Positions 1 to 8,714 of a DNA stretch of 23,638 nt are shown here, one piece after another. The stretch's first letter is position 1. Each line of letters starts with the position of its first letter. The stretch is from Actinomortierella ambigua (lineage: Eukaryota; Mortierellomycota; Mortierellomycetes; Mortierellales; Mortierellaceae), in assembly GCA_016098155.1 (NCBI GenBank), contig JAAAJB010000546.1, positions 1-23,638 of the forward strand. Direction: 5' to 3'. Below the pieces are notes generated by a model. It was given only the letters and a program-made list of their open reading frames with translations, searched no databases and was not told the origin of the DNA. The position numbers and the translations under genes were made by a program.

Positions 1-2
1 GA

Positions 3-242
3 GGTGGAATAGGTTCCCGACTCGCAACAAGCAAGGCCCACAAGACCAAGTCAAAGGTAGGTCCGAAAGGTTCTATCTATACTGTCCCCGTTTTGACAAG
101 CCAGCCACAGCAGACACCCAGTACTGTTTATTATAGTAAGGCAAGGCGGATACAGATGGTGGTCACGTCTCTGATGTTGAACCTTGCGGTGGCAATACAG
201 GGCATCAGCTGTGGGCCGCTAGCCAAAGCGTCGACTGAGTAG
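3..242 (+). other. Open coding-like segment running in from the left edge
   Basis: The frame GGT GGA ATA GGT... is open from the window edge to a TAG at 240-242, giving 79 residues that begin GGIGSRLATSK and contain KGSIYTV and SQPQQ. It could be the 3' end of a gene starting outside the window. Alternatively, coding ends at the donor-like AAG|GTAGGT near 54-55. The part from 62 to about 126 is an imperfect inverted copy of 193-257, which codes the same kind of peptide on the other strand. The first 23 bases recur exactly, inverted, at 23496-23518. No family is recognised. It may be a real terminal exon or a decayed member of a dispersed repeat. Confidence 0.25.
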
Positions 243-540
243 ATAGGTCCTTTCGAACTTTCACCTATCTTTTTGAGTGACTCTTGTTGCGGCGCTTGTC
301 GCTGCCGGTGTCTCTGTAGCTATCGATGCTACGCGTGGGTGTAGAAAAAAGAACGCCGAGTAAAGTAAGACCCACTGTTTAAACTCGAAACCAACAGCAC
401 GAGGCATTCCAGTATAGCTTGCCATTACTGCTACTGCTTCTACTTACCTTGTTAGCCAGGCTATCCACGCAGAGTTGTTCGTATGGTGGGATCCCTTGCT
501 TTGGTGACTGACTTTTTTTTTTTTTTTTTTCGTGGTTCAT
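131..540 (-). CDS. Small two-exon hypothetical protein (91 aa, predicted)
   Basis: Exon 1 is 540-448 (ATG at 540-538, 31 codons, starting MNHE, a lysine run coded by an 18-nt A tract, then QSPKQGIPPYEQLCVDSLANK). It ends at a strong donor, AAG|GTAAGT. The intron is 447-314 (134 nt) with a pyrimidine-rich stretch and a CTACAG acceptor. Exon 2 is 313-131 and adds 60 residues in the same phase, including SSKGPIYSVDALASGPQ, ending in TAA at 133-131. Donor, acceptor, phase and intron size match the introns of the SPT20 gene in this window, which is the main support. No signal peptide starts at this ATG. A hydrophobic stretch lies in frame upstream but has no ATG. The function is unknown. The gene is transcribed away from POT-A, so 541-934 would be a divergent promoter. 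Confidence 0.4.
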
Positions 541-934
541 GAATGACGCTGGAAAAAGTCCCGCACAGCAAAAAAAGAGGATGACGGCGAAAGTCGACGG
601 ATAGAAGATGGCTCTCAAAATCCCACGCAAAATTTAGGTTGGGCTGTAGTTTTATGATGTCCTCTAGTCTAGCAGTTCAGAGAGTTCACGATCGCCAACC
701 ACTTTTGTCCGTGCAAAGTCGACAGTCGGTCAGTTTTCAGTAAAACAACAAGTATAAGACTCGGTCGATGTCTTCATACTAGAGTATTCTCGTCGATATT
801 CACTCGTTTCCGTTACGCTTGTCCATTCATCTTCCTCTCTCTATTGCACCTTTGCCCATTTCTTTCCTCTGCCCTTCTCTTCAAGTAACTCTTTCCCCAA
901 CTCCCTTGCTCTTTCCATCTTCATCTGCAATACA
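541..934. promoter_or_regulatory. Promoter region of POT-A (possibly bidirectional)
   Basis: No gene is seen here. The last 110 bases before the POT-A start are pyrimidine-rich (many CTCTT/CTTTCC runs), as before many fungal start codons. It contains AAAGTCGACAGT at 715-726, a sequence that recurs upstream of POT-E and in altered form upstream of POT-B, -C and -D. Confidence 0.45.
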
Positions 935-2614
935 ATGAAACAGGTGTTAGATGAAGAACAGTCGTCACCCCCCGTCACCCCCACCACCACCATTCCCGCA
1001 ATGACGGAGCTCGACGCCAAAGAGAACGAGCTAATCGAGCATGAGGCTCGTTTGAACGAGACTATTGACGTCAATCTGCGAAGCCATATCGACCGCGACC
1101 CTCGCGCAGTATGGCTACTGTACCTCTTCCAGCTGATTCTCTCCGTTTCTTTCACGCTCCTGTCACTTCTGGTCGCAATTTACATTTTCGTTGATCGCGA
1201 TTCCTATAACACATATGGCTACCATTTCGGCGTGATGGCCAACTTGCTGGCTCTCGTTGGTGCTGTCCTGTCGGACTCATATCTCGGCAAGTGGTTGGTT
1301 CTGCTCTCAGCCTGCGGAATCTTCATTGGTAGTATGGTTCTGCTATCGGTGTTTTTGATTCCTACTGTCGTCGGCTCCCTGAGTGATGGCATCCTTTTCA
1401 TCCCTTTGGCAGTAGCATCCTTTGGCATTGGATTCATCGTCCCCACGATCCTAGCCTTTGGTGGCGACCAGTTCCTCGCGATCCAAGAACATGGCCGAGC
1501 TCGCTACTTTGCACTGATGTACTTTATGTCCTGTGCCGGCGGTTTGATTGCTGTGTATGTCCAACCCGCGGTGGTTTTCGACTACAACAACAACGAGCAA
1601 GAATCTGGCATCATGTACAGTGCTATTCTGACGCTTGCTGCAGCTCTGGTTCCTTTGCTCATTTTGTTGATCGGTCGTCGACGCTTCCGCACCACGCCTC
1701 CAATGCGTGAGTTTGTCGTGTTCAAGATGGCCAAAGCAGCTGTGGTCGCTGCCCACCGCTTCTCCTCCGCCTCGCCCACCGAACGTGCGGCTGCAGGCCA
1801 CTGGCTCAACTTTGCTGCCAAGGACCACGGCAGTCTGTTTGTTCAAGAAGTCTGCGACTTTGGTCTGGCCATTTCCCACATCCTGTTGCCTGTCTTCTTC
1901 ATGTCGATGCTGGCCAATCATACCGACACCTTCTCCTGGCATATGAGCATGTTCTTCAAAACAAATGACAACATCACTAGGTACTTTCCAACTTCGACAT
2001 ATCCCGCCTTGCAGGGCAGCATTTTGGTGTCCATCCTCCTCTTTACCTTTGTTGTCTTCCCGCTCCTGGAGCGCCGTGGCTGGAAAGTGTCGTTGCACCG
2101 CCGCCTTGGTGCCGGTTTCCTGTGTGCACTGGTGGCGTTTGCGCTTTCGTTGATCGTGCATGCAGCCGCTCAGGATGCCTACATGGATGCTTTCCCCCGT
2201 CAACCTGGCCAGACTGACGACGATATTCGCTTTCCATTTGGGGACCGTGAGTGCTCTAGTTGCATCAGCCAGTGGGCGATGCTCCCTCAATGCATTTTCC
2301 TTGCCTTCTACTACGCGTTGGCCATGCCCGCGGCATACCACATCGTCTACATCGAGTCGGGTCGTCGTCTCCGTACGTTTGCCATGGCTATTCTGCTCGT
2401 GGCGCTTTTCTTGTCGAATCGTGTGGACTTTTATGAGAAGCCTTTGACTCTATTCGCGAGCTCTGCGAAGACCCACGGCCTCTATGGCGGTTTGGGGGCT
2501 GTCGGATTTGTCGTGTACTTGATCACCATGCGTTTCTATACACCTCGCAAGGAGCGTGCTTCGATCAACGAAGCTGCTCGTCGGTCGAAGGAGGCCGAGT
2601 ACTCCAAGCTCTAG
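935..2614 (+). CDS. POT-A: POT/PTR2 (SLC15-like) family transporter
   Basis: Intronless, 559 aa, about the usual length for a 12-helix POT protein. After a cytosolic N-terminus of about 57 residues (with EARLNETID), helix 1 is near 59-85. Helices 2-3 carry the family motif GAVLSDSYLGKW (109-120), and helix 4 ends in FGGDQF (175-180). A cytosolic loop with the SLC15-like HWLNFAAKD (289-297) precedes helix 7. FPLLERRGW and the region near 385-410 match helices 8-9, and helices 10-12 end near 535. Family function is proton-driven uptake of di/tripeptides or other small solutes at the plasma membrane. However, helix 1 has no ExxER, the helix-4 lysine position is V169, and the helix-10 glutamate position is H469, so coupling and substrate are uncertain. 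The outer loop between helices 9 and 10 has C440-S-S-C443. It is the most divergent copy together with POT-E. The ATG at 935 follows a pyrimidine-rich leader. Confidence 0.87.
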   Translation: MKQVLDEEQSSPPVTPTTTIPAMTELDAKENELIEHEARLNETIDVNLRSHIDRDPRAVWLLYLFQLILSVSFTLLSLLVAIYIFVDRDSYNTYGYHFGVMANLLALVGAVLSDSYLGKWLVLLSACGIFIGSMVLLSVFLIPTVVGSLSDGILFIPLAVASFGIGFIVPTILAFGGDQFLAIQEHGRARYFALMYFMSCAGGLIAVYVQPAVVFDYNNNEQESGIMYSAILTLAAALVPLLILLIGRRRFRTTPPMREFVVFKMAKAAVVAAHRFSSASPTERAAAGHWLNFAAKDHGSLFVQEVCDFGLAISHILLPVFFMSMLANHTDTFSWHMSMFFKTNDNITRYFPTSTYPALQGSILVSILLFTFVVFPLLERRGWKVSLHRRLGAGFLCALVAFALSLIVHAAAQDAYMDAFPRQPGQTDDDIRFPFGDRECSSCISQWAMLPQCIFLAFYYALAMPAAYHIVYIESGRRLRTFAMAILLVALFLSNRVDFYEKPLTLFASSAKTHGLYGGLGAVGFVVYLITMRFYTPRKERASINEAARRSKEAEYSKL

Positions 2615-3252
2615 CGGCGTTGTCGCAGCTGCTAAAAGTAGTGCATTCGTAGCTTCCATATTCTATCATAACATGTATATATTTCTCTTCATCATTCATT
2701 CCGCTCAAAGTCATCAAGGGAGAGGAGAAAAGAGAGTTCTCGGGGGATGAGGGTAAGTGGATGTGGAATATGAGATAGCCACACACTTTGAGTAAGGCGA
2801 GAAAGCGATTAATGTTGGAGAGTCGCCGCTGTCGCTTGGAAGGGGTTCACTTTTTAGACTGGTGCTTAGAATCATATGAAAAAAAAAACGTTGGAGGGTA
2901 TCGGTACAAAGGGCCACCTTCCACAAACACAAGCACAGTGTATTTGCCTCAAGAAAGATTGGAAAAAAACATACGCTCCTTGATATGGTCACTCAATTTG
3001 TGGCAGTGCAATCCTTCATTGAGATGTCAATGTTACCCGATGACAGTGGGAGTTTACACCCTCCTTCTCCCTGGTAATCCACACACCTGTAATTGCTAGT
3101 ATTAATACATAACTGCTGCTTTAGTAAGGGAAGACCAAGCTAAGAAAAGAGGACACATAGGAGGTCAGCCATGGTACCGTCCGTATGCGTTATGCTCTCC
3201 ACTCCCCTATCCCTATTTTAAGGTCACCCTCTTCCCGTTGGAATTCCAAGAT

Positions 3253-3275
3253 TCTCTATCAGCCATTGTGCCACA
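3253..3275 (+). promoter_or_regulatory. Conserved upstream element 1, POT-B copy
   Basis: Contains TCTATCAGCCATTGTG followed by CCACA, about 240 bases before the POT-B ATG. Related sequences lie at similar distances before POT-C, POT-D and POT-E. The bases flanking it are less alike between the POT-B/C and POT-D/E pairs, suggesting a constrained site. Confidence 0.45.
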
Positions 3276-3324
3276 GCGAGAAAGTCTAAAAACCCAATAA
3301 TCCAACAGTTCACATTCGCATGAG

Positions 3325-3336
3325 AAAGTCGATGGT
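3325..3336 (+). promoter_or_regulatory. Conserved upstream element 2, POT-B copy
   Basis: AAAGTCGATGGT, 178 bases before the POT-B ATG. It is related to AAAGTCGACAGT upstream of POT-A (715-726) and POT-E (11079-11090), and identical to the POT-C copy at 5857-5868. The function is inferred only from recurrence. Confidence 0.4.
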
Positions 3337-3502
3337 GCCATGACAGTCACTTTGCGGCAGGGTGGAAGCTTAAAAAGGAGTTACCAGTGGTGGGCTGAAC
3401 GTCCTTCATCCACCCCTTACTCCTTAGCAATTCAAATCTAAGCCTCTCCCCGTTATCCACAATCATTTTTCTCCCAACTCTTGTTTCAATACGAACACAC
3501 CG

Positions 3503-5179
3503 ATGGCAAAGGTGTACGATGAGGAGCAGTCCTCGCTCCCTACTGCCGTAGCCACCACCGGCCCCGTGACGACCGGGCTCAGCATCAAGGTGAAGGAGCT
3601 GCTCGAGCGCGAGGCTCGTTTGAACGAGACGATTGATACCAACTTGCGTGAAAACATCGATCGCGACCCTCGTGCCGTTTGGCTGCTGTACGCCTTTCAG
3701 TTCTTTAGAGGTCTTACAATATCCTTGCTTATCCCTATCCCGGCGTTTATCGGTAATGGTGAACACAGGGGGGTTTTCATGCTGGCCCACAGCCTTTTAG
3801 TGGGCTTGTTGCCTCTTGTGGGTGCCATGCTGGCGGATTCTTACCTTGGCAAGTGGTGGACAATTCTTGTGGCCACGGTGTCCCTCCTGGCTGGCGCAGT
3901 TTCACTGACAGTCGTGTCAGCTACTGGCGCTCACACAGACGCAGCAGTCGTTGTCTTGTACCTGTCCTTAGTGTTCACTGCTCTCGGTATGGGATTCGCT
4001 AAACCCATGATCGAGGCTCTGACAGGTGACCAGTTCCTGGCAGTCCAAGAGCGTGGCATTCCTCGATCTTTCTCCTTGCTCTACTTTGCGTTCAGCCTTG
4101 GCTCGATGATTTCTCAACACGTCTATAGAGCCTTCATGTATCGTTATGATCGTTCGAGCGAGGGTTACCTCATCTACACCCCCATCGTGGCTTCCTGCTC
4201 GGCTCTAGTTCTCTTGCCTATCCTGCTGATCGGTCCTCGACGCTTCCGCACCGTTCTTCCAATGCGCGAGTTTGTCCCCTTCAAGATGGTCAAGACAGCC
4301 GTCGTTGCTGTTCGTCGATTCTTCTCTGCTTCGCCTGCCGAGCGCGCCTCTATGGGCCACTGGCTCAATTTCGCCGCCAAGGATGAAGGCAGCCTGTTTG
4401 TCCAAGAGGTGCACGACTTTGGTCTGTCGATGGGTCATGTCCTTCTTCCTTACTTTTTTCTCTCGGCGCTGGCCATGCATGTTGATTATTTCCAAGATTC
4501 TCAGATGTTTACTTTCAATTCGACCAACAGTCCTTTTGAGTTCAGCAACCCTCTCTGGGGATACGATGTTCATATCTACAGCGTGCTGACCTTGCTGGTC
4601 TTCTTGACCTTTGTCGTCTACCCTCTCATGGAGCGCCGCGGTTGGAATGTGTCTCCTCATCGCCGCTTTGGTGCCGCCTCTGTCTGTGCGCTGCTGGCCT
4701 TTGTGCTGTCAGAGATTACGGACAAGATCGCCAAGGATGCATACACGGAATCGCTCCTCCGTAATCTCGCTCCTACTGAGAGTTTCACGTCTGATACCTT
4801 GGAAGACTACAGGCAACCTTGCCCTACGTGCCCTAATCGCTGGATCACATTCCCGCAGTTGTTCCTCCTTGCCTTGCACAGCGCTTTGGCCGTGCCAGCA
4901 GGAATCCAAATCGTCTACTCTGAGACAGGTCGCCGCCTCCGTACACTGGCTATAGTCAGTTGGCTCCTGACCGAGTATCTTGCTAGAATCACAGTCCAAA
5001 TGCGCGGGACCACGTACTCTGTGGGATATGCAACCATGCATGCCACCTTTAGTAGTCTGGGCGTCGTCGGCTTCGTCTTGTTCTCAGTAATCATGCGTTA
5101 CTATACACCTCGCAAGGGGCGTACTTCGATCAACGAAGCTGCTCGTCAGTCGAGGGAGGCCGAGTACTCCAAGCTCTAG
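3503..5179 (+). CDS. POT-B: POT/PTR2 family transporter, chimeric tail
   Basis: Intronless, 558 aa. Motifs: KELLEREARLNETID (31-45), helix 1 from 58, GAMLADSYLGKWWTI (107-121), helix 4 with K167 then GDQF (175-178), SLLYFAFSLGSM in helix 5, HWLNFAAKDEG (286-296), YPLMERRGW (373-381), and C440-P-T-C443 before helix 10. Membership of the POT family is secure; the substrate is not known. It is nearly identical to POT-C through most of its length. From about 5095 on, the sequence (TPRKGRTSINEAARQSREAEYSKL region and 3' flank) follows POT-A instead, marking an unequal-crossover product. It alone has substitutions at positions otherwise constant: R69 for S in helix 1, P245 for R, E404 for L and D407 for N in or near helix 9. 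ExxER is absent, and Q469 replaces the helix-10 glutamate. Confidence 0.87.
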   Translation: MAKVYDEEQSSLPTAVATTGPVTTGLSIKVKELLEREARLNETIDTNLRENIDRDPRAVWLLYAFQFFRGLTISLLIPIPAFIGNGEHRGVFMLAHSLLVGLLPLVGAMLADSYLGKWWTILVATVSLLAGAVSLTVVSATGAHTDAAVVVLYLSLVFTALGMGFAKPMIEALTGDQFLAVQERGIPRSFSLLYFAFSLGSMISQHVYRAFMYRYDRSSEGYLIYTPIVASCSALVLLPILLIGPRRFRTVLPMREFVPFKMVKTAVVAVRRFFSASPAERASMGHWLNFAAKDEGSLFVQEVHDFGLSMGHVLLPYFFLSALAMHVDYFQDSQMFTFNSTNSPFEFSNPLWGYDVHIYSVLTLLVFLTFVVYPLMERRGWNVSPHRRFGAASVCALLAFVLSEITDKIAKDAYTESLLRNLAPTESFTSDTLEDYRQPCPTCPNRWITFPQLFLLALHSALAVPAGIQIVYSETGRRLRTLAIVSWLLTEYLARITVQMRGTTYSVGYATMHATFSSLGVVGFVLFSVIMRYYTPRKGRTSINEAARQSREAEYSKL

Positions 5180-6036
5180 CGGCGTTGTCGCAGCTGCTAA
5201 AAGTAGTGCATTCGTAGCTTTCATATTCTATCATAATATGTACATATTTCTCTTCATCATTCATTCCACTCAAAGTCATCAAGGGAGAGGAGAAAAGAGA
5301 GTTCTCGGGGGATGAGGGTAAGTGGATGTGGAATATGAGATAGCCACACACTTTGAGTAAGGCGAGAAAGCGATTAATGTTGGAGAGTCGCCGCTGTCGC
5401 TTGGAAGGGGTTCACTTTTTAGACTGGTGCTTAGAGTCATATGAAAAAAAAAAACGTTGGAGGGTATCGGTACAAAGGGCCGCCTTCCACAAACACAAGC
5501 ACAGTGTATTTGCCTCAAGAAAAATCATTCAATTTGTGGCAGTGCAATCCTTCATTGAGATGCCAATGTTACCCGATGACAGTGGGAGTTTACACCCTCC
5601 TTATCCCTGGTAATCCACACACCTGTAGTTGCTAGTGCATAACTGCTGCTTTAGTAAGGGAAGACCAGGCTAAGAAAAGAGGACACTATAGGAGGTCAGC
5701 TATGGTACCGTCCGCATGCGTTATGCTATCCACTCCCCCCACCCCTATTTTAAGGTCACCCTCTTCCCGTTGGAATTCCAAGATTCTCTTCCAGCCATTG
5801 TGCCACAGCGAGAAAGTCTAAAAACCCAATAATCCCACAGCTCACATTCGCATGAGAAAGTCGATGGTGCCAGTGGCAGTCACTTTGTGGCAGGGTGGAA
5901 GCTTAAAAAGGAGGTATCAGTGGTGGGCTGAATGTGCTTCCTTCATCCACCCCCTACTCAGCAATTCACATCCAAGCCTCTTCTCGCTATCCACACTCAT
6001 TTTTCTCCCAACTCTTGTTTCAATACGAACACACCA
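5180..6036. repeat. Spacer B-C, second copy of the duplicated block
   Basis: A near-identical copy of 2615-3502, including the sequence just after the stop codon, the A-run followed by CGTTGG, and the promoter proper. It lacks the 24-30 nt present near 2955-2990 in the first copy. No credible gene is seen. It supplies the POT-C promoter, with element 1 at about 5784-5806 and element 2 at 5857-5868. Confidence 0.85.
5784..5806 (+). promoter_or_regulatory. Conserved upstream element 1, POT-C copy
   Basis: TCTCTTCCAGCCATTGTGCCACA, about 240 bases before the POT-C ATG. It differs from the POT-B copy by small changes in the first half; the CAGCCATTGTG core is intact. Confidence 0.4.
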
Positions 6037-7713
6037 ATGGCAAAGGTGTACGACGAAGAGCAGTCCTCGCTCCCTACTGCCGTAGCCACCACCGGCCCCG
6101 TGACGACCGAGCTCAGCGTCAAGGAGAAGGAGCTGCTCGAGCGCGAGGCTCGTTTGAACGAGACGATTGATACCAGCTTGCGTGACAACATCGATCGCGA
6201 CCCTCGTGCCGTTTGGCTGCTGTACGTCTTTCAGTTCTTTAGCGGTCTTACAGTCTCCTTGCTTGTCCCTATCCCGGCGCTTATCGTTCATGGTGAACAC
6301 AGGGGGGTTTTCATGCTGGCCCACAGCCTTTTAGTGGGCTTGCTGCCTCTTGTGGGTGCCATGTTGTCGGATTCTTACCTTGGCAAGTGGTGGACAATTC
6401 TTGTGGCCACGGTGTCCCTCCTGGTTGGCGCAGTTTCACTGACAGTCGTGTCAGCTACTGGCGCTCGCACAGACGCAGCAGTCGTTGTCTTGTACCTGTC
6501 CTTAGTGTTCACTGCCCTCGGTATGGGATTCGCTAAACCCATGATCGAGGCTCTGACAGGTGACCAGTTCCTGGCAGTCCAAGAGCGCGGCATTACTCGA
6601 TCTTTCTCCTTGCTCTACTTTGCGTTCAGCCTTGGCTCGATGATATCTCAACACGTCTTTAGAGCCATCATGTATCGTTATGATCGTTCGAGCGAGGGTT
6701 ATCTCATCTACACCCCCATCGTGGCTTCCTGCTCGGCTCTGGTTCTCTTGCCTATCCTGCTGATCGGTCGTCGACGCTTCCGCACCGTGCTTCCAATGCG
6801 CGAGTTTGTCCCCTTCAAGATGGTCAAGACAGCCGTCGTTGCTGTTCGTCGATTCTTCTCTGCTTCGCCTGCTGAGCGCGCCTCTATGGGCCACTGGCTC
6901 AATTTTGCCGCCAAGGATGAAGGCAGCCTGTTTGCTCAAGAGGTGCACGACTTTGGTCTGGCGATGGCCCATATCCTTCTTCCCTGGTTCCTTCTTTCGG
7001 CGCTGGCCATGCACGTTGATTATTTCCAAGATTCTCAGATGTTTACTTTCGATTCGACCAACAGTCCTTTTGAGTTCAGCAACTCTCTCTGGGGATACGA
7101 TGTTCATATCTACAGCGTGCTGACCTTGCTGGTCTTCTTGACCTTTGTCGTCTACCCTCTCATGGAGCGCCGCGGTTGGAATGTGTCTCCTCATCGCCGC
7201 TTTGGTGCCGCCTATGTCTGTGCGATGCTGGCCTTTGTGCTGTCTCTGATTACGAACAAGATTGCCAAGGATGCATACACGGAATCGCTCCTCCGTAATC
7301 TCGCTCCTTCTGAGAGTTTCACGACTGATACCTTGGAAGACTACAGGCAACCTTGCCCTACGTGCCCTAATCGCTGGATCACGTTCCCGCAGTTGTTCCT
7401 CTTTGCCTTGCACAGCGCCTTGGCCGTGCCAGCGGGATTCCAAATCGTCTACTCCGAGACGGGTCGCCGCCTCCGTACACTGGCTATAGCCAGTTGGCTC
7501 GTGACCGAGTATCTTGCTAGAATCGCTGTCCAAATGCGCGGGACCAGGTACTCTGTGGGACATGCAACGATGCATGTCACCTTTGGTAGTCTGGGTGCCG
7601 CCGGCTTTATCTTGTTCTTGGCAATCATGCGTTTCTACACGGCCCGTAAGCATCGTTCTCCGATCAACGACGCAGCTCGTCAGGCGAAGGACGCCGAATT
7701 TTCAAAGTTCTAG
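6037..7713 (+). CDS. POT-C: POT/PTR2 family transporter
   Basis: Intronless, 558 aa from the ATG at 6037, which aligns with the starts of the paralogues (MAKVYDEEQSS). An upstream in-frame ATG at 5932 would add 35 residues from the duplicated promoter and was not chosen. It has the same motif set as POT-B: GAMLSDSYLGKWWTI, helix-4 K167 with P168 and GDQF, HWLNFAAKDEG, YPLMERRGW, and C440-P-T-C443 in the outer loop before helix 10. ExxER is missing from helix 1 and Q469 takes the helix-10 glutamate position. It is likely the parent of POT-B's body. Its C-terminus (INDAARQAKDAEFSKF) and 3' flank resemble POT-D. AATAAA lies at 7777-7782, 64 bases after the stop. Solute uptake at the plasma membrane is the family role; substrate unknown. 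Confidence 0.88.
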   Translation: MAKVYDEEQSSLPTAVATTGPVTTELSVKEKELLEREARLNETIDTSLRDNIDRDPRAVWLLYVFQFFSGLTVSLLVPIPALIVHGEHRGVFMLAHSLLVGLLPLVGAMLSDSYLGKWWTILVATVSLLVGAVSLTVVSATGARTDAAVVVLYLSLVFTALGMGFAKPMIEALTGDQFLAVQERGITRSFSLLYFAFSLGSMISQHVFRAIMYRYDRSSEGYLIYTPIVASCSALVLLPILLIGRRRFRTVLPMREFVPFKMVKTAVVAVRRFFSASPAERASMGHWLNFAAKDEGSLFAQEVHDFGLAMAHILLPWFLLSALAMHVDYFQDSQMFTFDSTNSPFEFSNSLWGYDVHIYSVLTLLVFLTFVVYPLMERRGWNVSPHRRFGAAYVCAMLAFVLSLITNKIAKDAYTESLLRNLAPSESFTTDTLEDYRQPCPTCPNRWITFPQLFLFALHSALAVPAGFQIVYSETGRRLRTLAIASWLVTEYLARIAVQMRGTRYSVGHATMHVTFGSLGAAGFILFLAIMRFYTARKHRSPINDAARQAKDAEFSKF

Positions 7714-8714
7714 GGGAAGAGAAAAACGCCAAAATGAGTTTCTTGACTTTTATTTTTTTTATTTTTTTATTTTTGCAATAAACTCGTTCTGGTGAGGTGA
7801 TCATTTGTGTGCGTGTATCTTTTTCAGCCTCCAATTCGTGATTACCAATATGATAAGCAATATGTCAGAAGACCTCGTTCCTGAGAAGCTGGTTCTCTGG
7901 CCATCATCGGCCTCATCAATCTCACTGTATTCTTGTCTCTGTCATCTGCTCCATCGTATTCAAAGCCAGTGCTGTCTTCCCGTACCCCATGTCCGGTGGA
8001 AAGTAGGTCCTCGGAGTCGAACCTAAAATTAGAGACAACCCCATCGATGAAAAAAAAATCATAAACACAGCATGCAGGGCGAAACTTCTATACCGAGAAC
8101 TCACTTGCGGACTACATCGTCCACTCTGGCTGCCTGCTGTTGTTTACCATCTGACAACGACGACCAACTGTTGCGCCATAGAGGCCCAAGCTGCAAAAAG
8201 AAGGTTACGAGTCTCGCTCTGACACTTTTTGAGAGCCAGGCAACGTGAGAAAGAGAGAAAGAGAAAGAGTAGAGGTATTTGGCAAAATGGGAGCATCGAG
8301 TCAACAGATGGGACAGGTAGATATTCTCGAACTTCTGTTGGGCAGATGTCTTTTGGGCTGTAGTAGGGGTGAGAATTAGGGAGGTTTATTTTTGTCTGAC
8401 CGAGAAAGTGGAATTCTATCAGCCGCTGTGACACTCTCCCAGAAGAATGTTGAAGCCATGCAGACCGCACACGCCATGACCCAAGTTGGCAGCGTCCCCA
8501 CTCGCTTATCGCTAATCCTGACCCTGATTCTTGATACGTACAAAATGGGCCGGTGCGCCATTCTTTTTGAGTTTTTTTTTTTGTTCAACATTTTCATAGC
8601 CTACAATCGTACACATCCCCTCTTTCATCCATCCTACATATCTTCCCCGCCCCCCGACCACTTCTTCAGCACTTCATTCGTCCTCGACCCCCTTCCCCAG
8701 TCTCTCTCACAACC
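7714..8714. repeat. Spacer C-D, related to spacer D-E
   Basis: Begins with a T-rich 3' UTR and an AATAAA at 7777-7782. From about 8040 to 8714 it is clearly homologous to 10630-11313, for example the segment reading CACTTGCGGACTACATCGTCC in both, and the block around GGGCCGGTGCGCCA before a T-run and TTCAACATTTTCATAGCC. The match is lower than between the first two spacers, so this duplication is older. No gene is recognised. Confidence 0.75.
8411..8434 (+). promoter_or_regulatory. Conserved upstream element 1, POT-D copy
   Basis: GAATTCTATCAGCCGCTGTGACAC, about 300 bases before the POT-D ATG. A weaker element 2 relative (CAAGTTGGCAGCG) follows at 8482-8494. Confidence 0.4.

Larger units (their letters stand above)
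2615..3502. repeat. Spacer A-B, first copy of a duplicated intergenic block
   Basis: It holds the 3' flank of POT-A and the promoter of POT-B. Almost the whole spacer recurs at 5180-6036 with only scattered substitutions and small indels. The largest is about 24-30 nt around 2955-2990, absent from the second copy near 5520. No gene is credible inside; short open frames are shared by both copies but lack any recognisable motif. Conserved promoter elements lie at 3253-3275 and 3325-3336. Confidence 0.85.

Noticed and set aside
1451..2341. Long minus-strand open frame (296 codons) opposite POT-A
   Set aside because: It is the antisense shadow of the transporter; the same kind of frame recurs opposite the other copies because they share sequence, and it has no protein-like motif.
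5932..6036. N-terminal extension of POT-C from an upstream ATG
   Set aside because: The added 35 residues come from the duplicated promoter; POT-B, with almost the same upstream DNA, and the other paralogues start at the position of 6037.
6502..7653. Minus-strand 383-codon frame opposite POT-C
   Set aside because: Antisense shadow of a well-supported POT gene; rich in His, Gln and Arg from codon complementarity.
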